From: an uncultured Dehalococcoidales bacterium
GTDB taxonomy: Bacteria; Chloroflexota; Dehalococcoidia; UBA1151; UBA1328
Length of the DNA: 64,000 bases
Reading direction: 5' to 3'
Assembly: GCA_905614375.1 (NCBI GenBank)
Contig: CAJQSP010000006.1
Coordinates: 4,992 to 68,991, forward strand
Shown: positions 55,686-63,386 of the stretch, piece after piece
Numbering within the stretch: the first letter of the stretch is position 1
Layout: every line of letters begins with the position of its first letter
Notes under the pieces: model-generated
What the model was told of the DNA's origin: nothing
What the model saw: only the letters and a program-made list of their open reading frames with translations
The model's database searches: none
Made by a program: the position numbers and the translations under genes

Positions 55686-55720
55686 AAAAAGCCCCTCTGA
55701 ATAATGTCGAGGGGCTTTTT
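55686..55720 (+). terminator. Intrinsic terminator after tRNA-Thr
   Basis: AAAAAGCCCCTC pairs with GAGGGGCTTTTT over an 11-base loop. The run of T residues serves the plus strand; the A run would serve the minus strand too. Confidence 0.9.
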
Positions 55721-55732
55721 CTTAAATACGTT

Positions 55733-56157
55733 CTAGTAGGATTTCTCGTAGATAAACACTGGAATCACTCGATCCTTTTATCTTGGTATTCCTAGTACGG
55801 CGGGTAGGCAGCCACCGCAAAGTCCCATAGTCGTTGTCTCTCGGTTGGATCCGATACCTCGCGTCCCCGCATATCGAAAGCGTTTGTCTTATCACGGCTT
55901 TCGACGTTCGGATCAGCCTTCAAGTTGTAATCCCAAACGGGATTCTTCGGAGCGCTGGTCATTGAATACACGAGGATGTAGATTCCATCATCGACCGCTC
56001 GTATCAACGGATTTTTACGAACTACGCCCGTTTTTCGAACCCGATGGTGGATCATAAATACAGGTAGGCCGCTATTTATTGAAAGTTGTGCCCTGAGTTA
56101 CGCCGCTGCATTTTGTTCGGCAATCCAATTTGCGGTGCTAGGAATGTACTTGCTCAT
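55733..56157 (-). pseudogene. Decayed F420-dependent (DDN-type) nitroreductase
   Basis: On the minus strand an ATG at 56157 reads MSKYIPST...W, the usual DDN N-terminus, then stops. Further pieces follow in other frames: GTTFN, then GLPVFMIHH, RVRKTGVVRKNPLIRA, APKNPVWDYNLKADP and FAVAAYPPY, then a TAG stop, EYQDK, and after a one-base loss RVIPVFIYEKSY and the natural stop at 55733. At least two nonsense codons and two frame changes are seen. The intact family uses deazaflavin F420, so the ancestor probably had F420. Confidence 0.85.
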
Positions 56158-56531
56158 AAATGCTGCTCACTTTCGATGAGCATCAACTGCTCGTCATTCT
56201 AGACCTTCGACCAAATTGTTCTTACGCACCGAGCGACTTATACAAAAGCGGCTCCGTCAGCTTTGGATAGCTAACGAAGCCTACGTCAGCCATTGAGTCC
56301 CCAGTGGCTGACTCTATATACGATACATCCAACTTATACATAAGTGGGCGATTCGATGACGAGATCACGACAAATCGCCCGGCTGCGTAATATCGAGCTG
56401 TGCAACAATTTACTGAGATCAATTACATTATCGTTCTAAATGCTCATAGCCTAAATATTCGTTCATCCAATCATGAAACTCAACATATATGCCACTACTG
56501 TCGCCCTAATCCCTTGCCCTAGATCATCCAA
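56158..56531. other. 374-base region with an unrecognised minus-strand frame
   Basis: A 66-codon minus-strand frame (56222-56422) ends SYPKLTEPLLYKSLGA; it has a coding look but no family I recognise and may be another remnant. The rest shows no clear feature. Confidence 0.3.
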
Positions 56532-57128
56532 TTGCAATATTTACCCTCTCAAATCAGAACCTTCTCGTTCATTGCTATCGTCCTAGCAACTACGATCTTC
56601 CTCACCGCATGTGGTTCCGGCAATGACAACAAAACTGAGTTCGACCCGGAGAGTTCGCTAATTGCGTCGCTCGTTATTTCTTCAGCAGCCTTCGAGGACG
56701 GAGACTCGATTCCAGTGGAATACACCTGCGATGGCAACAACACTTCGCCACCTCTACGTTGGTCTGATGTCCCGGGTGGAACACGTGCAATTGCAATATT
56801 GGTCGATGACCCCGACGCCTTAGTAGGAATTTTCCGCCATTGGTCTGTATACAACATCCCTTCAGGATCCCGATCGCTACCAGCCGCCCAACCGAAGATG
56901 GTCAAACTAAAAGATTCGACTCGCCAAGCGTTCAACTCTTTCGACAACGTCGGTTACAGCGGCCCGTGTCCTCCTGAAGGGCAAGAACACGAGTACGTCT
57001 TTTTCATCTACGCTTTATCTGAACCACTTGATCTTGATGATGATGCGACTGCGTTTGACGTATCAACAGCGCTTCGAGGCAAGGTCGTTGGTACTGGCTC
57101 GTTCTCGGGTATGTACGCTCGCCGTTAG
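56532..57128 (+). CDS. YbhB/YbcL-type PEBP lipoprotein
   Basis: 198 residues starting at TTG 56532. The signal peptide ends with lipobox FLTACGSG, so the protein is lipid-anchored on the outside. The PEBP (Raf kinase inhibitor-like) domain has the ligand-pocket text IPVEYTCDGNNTSPPLRW, LVDDPDAL, FRHWSVYNIP and GYSGPCPPEGQEHEYVFFIYAL. It ends GSFSGMYARR. PEBPs bind anionic ligands; the bacterial role is unclear. Remnants of a second copy lie downstream. Confidence 0.88.
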   Translation: MQYLPSQIRTFSFIAIVLATTIFLTACGSGNDNKTEFDPESSLIASLVISSAAFEDGDSIPVEYTCDGNNTSPPLRWSDVPGGTRAIAILVDDPDALVGIFRHWSVYNIPSGSRSLPAAQPKMVKLKDSTRQAFNSFDNVGYSGPCPPEGQEHEYVFFIYALSEPLDLDDDATAFDVSTALRGKVVGTGSFSGMYARR

Positions 57129-57926
57129 TGCATTCGAGGGTTTAACCCACCTTCAGCACACTAATATTTATTTAGCTAAACCCGGTCATGGATCCGATTA
57201 CCTGGCTAAATATGTTGCGTCGTTTTCTAGTAATCGCGGTAGCCGAGTTCTCAATAACCGCAGTCGCCTATTCAGGTTTCGATATCGAACCCCCCCCGAT
57301 TCTACATCTCCCTTTTATCCGCTCTTGAGTCAGTCGGAATGAAAGTTTGCGAACAAGTCGAGAACATTTGCTTATTCGCAGGAATTTTTCGGTTCCCTGA
57401 ATCGAGATGACCGCCAGCGGCCAAGATATTCTTGCCTTTGAGTTCTAACCCGAAGAAGCCGCTGAACAAGCAGTCCTCGTATCTCCTTCCGGATACGGAA
57501 TCGGGTTGAGTTACAACAACTTGTCTGACTACCCACAAATCTTCCTAAACAGAAATGTGACGATCTTTCACTGCTCAACGGGGTGCGATGCCATCAACCT
57601 GTGGAACATGGCGCATCACGGCAAGTCTATGGCACTCGAAACGCTTATCGGTACAACGCTTGAGATGGAACTTTGATCCCTCGTTTAGCTGAATATACTG
57701 ATAACCAGAACTCGGCAGGGACCCCAATCGCAGTTCCCGTATTCTTCTTTCCTTCTCGTTTGTACACTTCTCCCCTTCCCTATGACTAAGCGCTAGTTCA
57801 ATATTTGTGCAGATGATGCATGGAATGGATGCTAGACTTGCTGCTTCGTTCTCAGGTGCCTACGCCCGCGTGTGCACCAACGATCACATCAAACCCTTGA
57901 CTGACTCGAATTAGTCGAGGGAAAAA
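57129..57926. pseudogene. 798-base gene graveyard with a second PEBP tail
   Basis: Plus-strand pieces are seen in sequence. 57188-57328 is a 46-codon frame with a short hydrophobic stretch (FLVIAVAEFSITAVAY). 57449-57676 is a 75-codon open stretch without a start codon (VLVSPSGYGIGLSYNNLSDY onward). Near 57840-57870 lies ASFSGAYAR, matching the PEBP lipoprotein C-terminus GSFSGMYAR. This suggests a decayed tandem copy of the lipoprotein and other fragments. No intact gene was found. Confidence 0.5.
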
Positions 57927-58838
57927 ATGGCGAGAGTATTGTCGGCACTTCAGTACACCGAACACCCAATCCTTAGTAATACGGTTTTCCTCGCAGCGTG
58001 GGGCGGCTGGCCAGATGCCGCTGAATCGGCGACACGATCGCTCCGAGAGCTCGTTCGCCAGCTTTCTGCAAATCAATTCGCTTCGATCGACCCTGAAGAG
58101 TTTTACGATTTCGCCGAGCAACGTCCTGAAATTTCCAACGAATCTGACGGCTCTCGAAAACTCTCGTGGCCAAAGAACGAGTTCTACTACTGGAAATCTG
58201 ATGATGGTGGCCGCGACCTGCTAATTTTTATTGGTATTGAACCGAATTTGAAATGGCGCACATATACTGATTTTATTCACAAGGTCGCCAGCGAGAGCGA
58301 TACAAAGCTCCTTGTGACAGTCGGCGCTTTATTGGACTCCGTTCCTCACACCCGTTCGCCTCGCGTTACGGGATCATCTGTCAACACAGATTTGGGCACT
58401 GACTTCAAGCACATAAAATACGCTGTGCCGAACTACGAAGGTCCTTCCGGCCTGACTTCGGTACTAATGGATCGACTCAGCCAAGACAATATTCCTGCAG
58501 CGAGCATATGGGGACATTCCCCTCACTACCTACAGGTCGCCCAGAACCCGACTCTCACTCTCGCGATTCTCTCTGAACTGCAGCAATTTATAGCAGCTCC
58601 TATCGACCTAGATAAGCTATCGAAGGAAGCAGAAGAATTTGACGAAAATCTTGTTAGGGCGCTCTCCGACCAGCAAGAGATCGAAGGCTATGTAAAACGA
58701 TTAGAAGAGCGTTACGACTCCGAAGAAGAGTTTCGACAGAGCCCTGAACCGGCCGCGTTAGTGCAAGAACTTGAAGACTTTTTACGCCAGCAGCGTGGTT
58801 CTGACGAATCGGCTGGCAATGGGGACAACGAAGATTGA
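57927..58838 (+). CDS. PAC2 family protein
   Basis: 303 residues. The core has VFLAAWGGWPDAAESATRSL, LLIFIGIEPNLKW, LLVTVGALLDSVPHTRSPRV and SIWGHSPHYLQVAQNP, which match PAC2, the archaeal/actinobacterial relative of proteasome assembly chaperones. The C-terminal 70 residues are acidic and helical. The role in Chloroflexota is unknown. ATG at 57927 with GAGGG about six bases before. It overlaps the next gene by four bases (TTGA). Confidence 0.9.
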   Translation: MARVLSALQYTEHPILSNTVFLAAWGGWPDAAESATRSLRELVRQLSANQFASIDPEEFYDFAEQRPEISNESDGSRKLSWPKNEFYYWKSDDGGRDLLIFIGIEPNLKWRTYTDFIHKVASESDTKLLVTVGALLDSVPHTRSPRVTGSSVNTDLGTDFKHIKYAVPNYEGPSGLTSVLMDRLSQDNIPAASIWGHSPHYLQVAQNPTLTLAILSELQQFIAAPIDLDKLSKEAEEFDENLVRALSDQQEIEGYVKRLEERYDSEEEFRQSPEPAALVQELEDFLRQQRGSDESAGNGDNED

Positions 58839-59608
58839 GCAAAATTACCGAACGACTCACTAAACTCGGCCAAATCGAACGTTCTGGATTTGGATTTGGT
58901 GCTCGTGCAACAAGCACGAAAGTTCCAGTGATCCTGATTGGAATGTCTATTAAAAAGGCGGGCGACGCCAAAGATGTAGAAGCTGATCTTTTCATTCTTG
59001 GCGCAGGTTCAAAGGGCGCAGCTCAAGCAACGGCGGTTAAACACGCTGAAATTTGGGGAGTGTCCGTTTCCGGAGGCTCTGCAAAAGAGATCGACGCAGC
59101 TATCGATGCTGGCGCCGATTTTGTAGTGGTTGAAGGCGAATCTTCCCCCGGCTCGGCACTGAGGGACGATGACACTGCCAAAGGCTTTGTTGTAGCTGCA
59201 GATGTAACGGAAGATCGCGCAAAAGCAATCGATGCAGGTCCTTTCGAGTTTATAGTTCTAGACGGATCAGATCTCAAGCTTCCACTGAACGTCGGCACTA
59301 TTCTCGATATACAAGAACAACTTGCACGCTACTCCTCCCACATATTTCTCAAAGTGACCGAAGTTCCCGACCTAATAAATCTGGAACTTCTGCGTGATAT
59401 CGGAATCTCGGTGTTGATTTACGAAGGTGGATCAATATCAAACGAAGATCTTGCCGCGTTGCGGAAGAACATCGACCTACTCGAACCCAAGAAGCAAAAG
59501 AGTTCTACCGGAGCAACGATTCCTCGGGCTGGCGAGTCGTCCGCACAGGATGACGATGTAAATCACGATCATGACCAAGACGTGGACGACGACGATTGGG
59601 AATCATGA
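58835..59608 (+). CDS. Hypothetical protein coupled to PAC2
   Basis: 257 residues. Alternating strands and helices with Gly/Ala-rich loops (VPVILIGMSIKK, ADLFILGAGSKG, AGADFVVVEGE, FEFIVLDGSD) suggest a TIM-barrel-like fold. The last 30 or so residues are Asp/His-rich (DDDVNHDHDQDVDDDD) and disordered. The family is not recognised. TTG start at 58835 overlaps the PAC2 stop, so the two proteins probably work together. Confidence 0.75.
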   Translation: MSKITERLTKLGQIERSGFGFGARATSTKVPVILIGMSIKKAGDAKDVEADLFILGAGSKGAAQATAVKHAEIWGVSVSGGSAKEIDAAIDAGADFVVVEGESSPGSALRDDDTAKGFVVAADVTEDRAKAIDAGPFEFIVLDGSDLKLPLNVGTILDIQEQLARYSSHIFLKVTEVPDLINLELLRDIGISVLIYEGGSISNEDLAALRKNIDLLEPKKQKSSTGATIPRAGESSAQDDDVNHDHDQDVDDDDWES

Positions 59609-59676
59609 TTTTTGAGACCGAACGTTCGCTTTGAACGTAATTGTTTGAAACGGAAAAAGATTAGCAGGTAACCAAA

Positions 59677-60702
59677 ATGACGAATTACACGATCATCGGG
59701 CTCGGACGAATCGGCACATCTCTCGGTATGGCGATCCGAAGCAAGGGCGATTCAAAAGTAATCGGATACGACGCAGAAAACAAAGCTCAGACTCTGGCTC
59801 AACGTATGGGCGCAGTCGACACTGTGGAATGGAACATGGATAAAGCAGTCGAAAACTCGGACGTGGTAATAGTTGCTACACCGGCCGGTGCCCTCTACGA
59901 CGTATTTGACGGTATTTCTCGCCATCTCAAAGCAGGGGCCGTAGTAACAGACACTTCTCCCGCTAAACGAGCCGTAATGGAGTGGGCGAAAGAACTGCTT
60001 CCTTCAAACGTAGGTTACGTCGGCGGAAATCCGTTAACTGGTGGATCGATTAAAGAACAAAAAGAGGCATCTGGTTACATATTCCACAATGCAAAGTGGG
60101 CTGTTGTCACTCCACCCACTGCTGATTCTAGCTCGATCAAAGCAGTTACCGATCTAATTGAAAGCGTCGGTGCCAAGCCGGTGTTTATGGATGCACATGA
60201 GCACGATTCGTTTTCAGCGGCCGCCAGCGGACTACCAGCAGTCGTTTCTGCCGCTGTCATGAACGTCGTCAGCACTTCGCCGTCCTGGGCAGAGATCAGC
60301 AGATTCGTTGGGCGCGATTTCGACAACATCACATCTCCCGCCTCAGGCGATCCAGCGTCTACCCAGAGTGCTGCAGCCACCAACGCCGACATGCTGGTTC
60401 ACTGGATCGATCAATTGATCGAACGTTTCCAGACAATCAAAGCTGGACTTGAAGATGACGAAGAACGTTTCTCTTCGGACGGAACACTCGCTGATTCGTT
60501 TATTCAAGCGTGGGAGCAGCGTGCACGGCTCGAAGCCGGCGTTGCAGATCGTCGACCTGATACCGTTGAGCGATCTCCGATTCCGTCATCCAGCGAAAGC
60601 ATGATGGGACTTTTCTTTGGTAGCCGGGTGGCAAAAGTAATCGGTGGCGGACCAGACAAGAAAAAAGACTCGACGAAATACGATCGTCGCAGGATGAACT
60701 AA
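59677..60702 (+). CDS. tyrA: Prephenate/arogenate dehydrogenase-like protein
   Basis: 341 residues. The NAD-binding IIGLGRIGTSLGMAI and helical dimerisation domain match TyrA. Two usual active-site histidines are replaced: the GGHP-type motif reads GGNPLTGG (Asn118), and SHLPH reads SGLPA (184-188). TDTSPAKRAV keeps the substrate loop. Expected role is the oxidation leading from prephenate or arogenate to tyrosine, but the changes leave activity open. The last 60 residues are basic. It lies 10 bases before aroA and 68 after the unknown gene. Confidence 0.78.
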   Translation: MTNYTIIGLGRIGTSLGMAIRSKGDSKVIGYDAENKAQTLAQRMGAVDTVEWNMDKAVENSDVVIVATPAGALYDVFDGISRHLKAGAVVTDTSPAKRAVMEWAKELLPSNVGYVGGNPLTGGSIKEQKEASGYIFHNAKWAVVTPPTADSSSIKAVTDLIESVGAKPVFMDAHEHDSFSAAASGLPAVVSAAVMNVVSTSPSWAEISRFVGRDFDNITSPASGDPASTQSAAATNADMLVHWIDQLIERFQTIKAGLEDDEERFSSDGTLADSFIQAWEQRARLEAGVADRRPDTVERSPIPSSSESMMGLFFGSRVAKVIGGGPDKKKDSTKYDRRRMN

Positions 60703-60712
60703 CAGGACCTCA

Positions 60713-62023
60713 ATGTCAGTAACTATCGCACGGCCGCGTTCTCTACGCGGAGAAATTATTGCACCCGGAGATAAGTCGGTTTCGCACAGAGCGATAATGT
60801 TCAATGCCTTGTCGAACACAGGCACCGCAAGCATCACAAACTTCTCTCCCGGAGGCGATTGCACTGCAACTGTTGAGATCATGCGTGAACTCGGTGTTGA
60901 CATCACACGAGAAGCCGGTGCAACCGGAATGGGCGACAGGCTTACCGTCAAAGGCGTTGGGCTAAACGGTCTTCAGGAACCCTCGGAAATACTCAATGCT
61001 GGCAACAGTGGCACGACTACACGTCTGATGTCAGGGATCCTCGCCGGTCGAGATATTGTTACAATTCTCACTGGTGACGATTCACTCAAATCTCGCCCAA
61101 TGGGCAGAGTAGTAAGGCCACTCAGCGAGATGGGTGCCGTAATCTCAGGGCGAGCAGGCAACACCCTCGCTCCTCTTGTATTTCACGGTGGTGCAATCCA
61201 TGGCTCGACTTACGAGATGCCAGTTGCCTCAGCTCAGCTGAAATCATGTCTACTTCTTGCCGGACTCCGTGCCGACGGTATTACAACGTTGACTCAGCCA
61301 GCCGAATCGCGAGATCACACCGAACGAATGTTCTCGGCGATGGGAGTAAATCTCAAAACCTCCGGACTCGATCTGGTCCTTGAACCCTCGGAACTCAACA
61401 CTGTTGACGTCGAGATCCCCGGCGATATCAGTAGCGCAGCATTCTGGATGGTCGCAGGAATATGTCATCCCGACGCAGAATTGATGATTCGCAATGTAGG
61501 TATTAACCCAACGCGAGCAGGAATCATCACAGCGCTCCGGATGATGGGTGCGAATCTCACCTTGATCGACGAGCGCGAAGTTGCTGGTGAACCGGTTGCC
61601 GACGTTCTAGTCAAAACTAGCCAGCTAAAAGGCATCGAACTATCCGGCGATATTGTCCCCCTTCTCATCGACGAGATTCCCGTTATAGCCGTAGCTGCCG
61701 CTATAGCTGAAGGCGAGACTGTAATTCGGGATGCCGAAGAACTCCGCGTAAAAGAATCCGATCGGATTCACACGAGTATCACTTGGTTGAACGGTGCAGG
61801 TATCGATGCTATTGGAACCGATGACGGCATGATTATCCCCGGCGGAGAGACAATAGGCGGAGGTCAATTCCAGAGTTCTAACGATCACCGACTTGCGATG
61901 AGTCTCGGTATAGCGGGTCTGATATCAACCAAACCCATAACGATTGTAGATCCTGACGAAGCCGGTAGTTCATATCCGAATTTCTGGAAGATTATTCAGG
62001 AAATTGGCGGGCTAATTGAGTAA
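60713..62023 (+). CDS. aroA: 3-phosphoshikimate 1-carboxyvinyltransferase (EPSP synthase)
   Basis: 436 residues. Shikimate-phosphate/PEP residues Lys21, Ser22 and Arg26 are in APGDKSVSHRAIMF. LNAGNSGTTTRLMSG, LTGDDSLKSRPMGR and KESDRI near residue 345 follow, then NDHRLAMSLGIAG. It transfers enolpyruvyl from PEP to shikimate-3-phosphate. It completes with aroB, C, E, K elsewhere in the window most of the shikimate pathway; aroD/aroQ and the DAHP synthase are not in view. Its stop overlaps gmk by 8 bases. Confidence 0.97.
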   Translation: MSVTIARPRSLRGEIIAPGDKSVSHRAIMFNALSNTGTASITNFSPGGDCTATVEIMRELGVDITREAGATGMGDRLTVKGVGLNGLQEPSEILNAGNSGTTTRLMSGILAGRDIVTILTGDDSLKSRPMGRVVRPLSEMGAVISGRAGNTLAPLVFHGGAIHGSTYEMPVASAQLKSCLLLAGLRADGITTLTQPAESRDHTERMFSAMGVNLKTSGLDLVLEPSELNTVDVEIPGDISSAAFWMVAGICHPDAELMIRNVGINPTRAGIITALRMMGANLTLIDEREVAGEPVADVLVKTSQLKGIELSGDIVPLLIDEIPVIAVAAAIAEGETVIRDAEELRVKESDRIHTSITWLNGAGIDAIGTDDGMIIPGGETIGGGQFQSSNDHRLAMSLGIAGLISTKPITIVDPDEAGSSYPNFWKIIQEIGGLIE

Positions 62024-62633
62024 CGAGCCTCCGAAACACCTGAACCAGATTGTCGTAGTTATTTCCGGACCTTCCGGCGTAGGAAAAGACGTGATGATCG
62101 AACGCATGATCGAATCAGATCGAATCGGCTTCCATTTCACTGTTACCGCGACTACTCGCGATTCTAGGCCTGGAGAAGTCGATGGCCTAAATCACCATTT
62201 TGTAACTGTCGACGATTTCGTAAATCTGATTTCCGCCGACGATTTGCTTGAGTGGGCGCAGGTCTACGGCAATTATTACGGTGTTCCCAAGCAACAGGTT
62301 CGCGACGCACTGACTGATGGCAACCACGTCATAATTCGAGTTGATGTTCAGGGAGCAAAACGCCTCAAAGAAATTATCCCAGAAGCGTTGATGATCTTCA
62401 TAATGCCGCCTTCATTAGACGTGCTAAAAAGCCATCTGGAAAAGCGTGGAGTCGATACAGAAACCGAAATGACCAAGCGACTGACGGCTGCCAGTGAAGA
62501 AATCTCTCAGGCAAGCCTTTTCGATTTCACCGTTACGAACGAAGAAGGTCGCTTGGACGACACAGTGAATCAGGTTGTTGGGATCATTGAATCTGAATCC
62601 CAAAGAATTCCACCCCGCAGAGTGGACATTTAG
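62016..62633 (+). CDS. gmk: Guanylate kinase
   Basis: 205 residues. Walker A is VISGPSGVGKDVMIERM. The GMP-binding region has TTRDSRPGEVDGLNHHFV and LEWAQVYGNYYGVP. IIRVDVQGAKRLKEIIPEALMIF follows. It phosphorylates GMP. Start TTG at 62016 overlaps the aroA stop and indicates coupling. Confidence 0.96.
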   Translation: MSNEPPKHLNQIVVVISGPSGVGKDVMIERMIESDRIGFHFTVTATTRDSRPGEVDGLNHHFVTVDDFVNLISADDLLEWAQVYGNYYGVPKQQVRDALTDGNHVIIRVDVQGAKRLKEIIPEALMIFIMPPSLDVLKSHLEKRGVDTETEMTKRLTAASEEISQASLFDFTVTNEEGRLDDTVNQVVGIIESESQRIPPRRVDI

Positions 62634-62862
62634 GATGCACCGTTCTTCGGTTCATGATGTAGGCCTACTGGCGAGCGACGAAACACTCTTACTTGAATCG
62701 AAAAGACTCGAATTAAATGGTTCGACCGGAATAATATCGGGTGACGCCGACATCATCCTCTTTTTATCGAATGGAACCATCTGATCAAGACTGGTGATCG
62801 ACCCCATTCGGTGTCAGTATCGGCGCAGCCGTACATCAACGCGGGTATCAGTTTCGAGATAA
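62634..62862. pseudogene. Fragmentary coding sequence, function not recognised
   Basis: Two plus-strand pieces in neighbouring frames look like one broken protein. A 49-codon stretch from ATG 62635 (HDVGLLASDETLLLESKRLE) ends at TGA 62782. From about 62770, another frame continues FIEWNHLIKTGDRPHSVSVS for about 45 codons before TAA near 62910. No family was recognised. It may be the N-terminal part of the same cupin-like gene as the next feature. Confidence 0.4.
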
Positions 62863-63242
62863 TTGCCGGTGAAATCGACGTCCTATCTGCTTACCAGTTG
62901 CGCTGCTAATCAACTTAAATATTCCATTGAACATGACCCGAAAATCGTTACTGTCGGCGTGACGATTCTCAGAACCGACCGCTACGATCGCTTCCTCGAC
63001 TCTGGGCTCGTGCGAGGTGGAATGTTCTATTTAGAAGAAGGCACGTTTGCGACCTATCATCCGCGCGATGCGGCCACAGAAGTGTTTGTGTTCCTAAATG
63101 GAGTCTTTGATGCCAAAGTCGACGGACGTACTGAGAGATTCATAGCTGGTGAAGTGCTCTATGTCTCTGCCGAAAAAAACACAAACTGGCGAATGTAGAT
63201 AACGGTCAACTTGAGGTTTGGCTAACAGTAAAGCAAACGTAA
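62863..63242 (+). pseudogene. Frameshifted cupin-domain protein
   Basis: The frame reads RGGMFYLEEGTFATYHPRDA, EVFVFLNGVFDAKVDG and GEVLYVSAEKNTNWR, a typical cupin barrel, then hits TAG at about 63196. One base out of frame the natural end continues as VDNGQLEVWLTVKQT to TAA at 63240. A single A lost in CGAAATG would explain it. No good start exists for the intact part, and the upstream pieces are broken too. Confidence 0.65.
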
Positions 63243-63386
63243 CCCCGAGGCATACGTTTTACGAAGAAAGGTCAAACGGTAACTGCAAACGAACGAAACC
63301 TCGGTTAGGCGGACTCGGTTTCTGATCTGCGTCAGCGTAGTTTAGGTAAAAACAACCTTGGTGAACGACTTGCAAATCAAGCCGTC

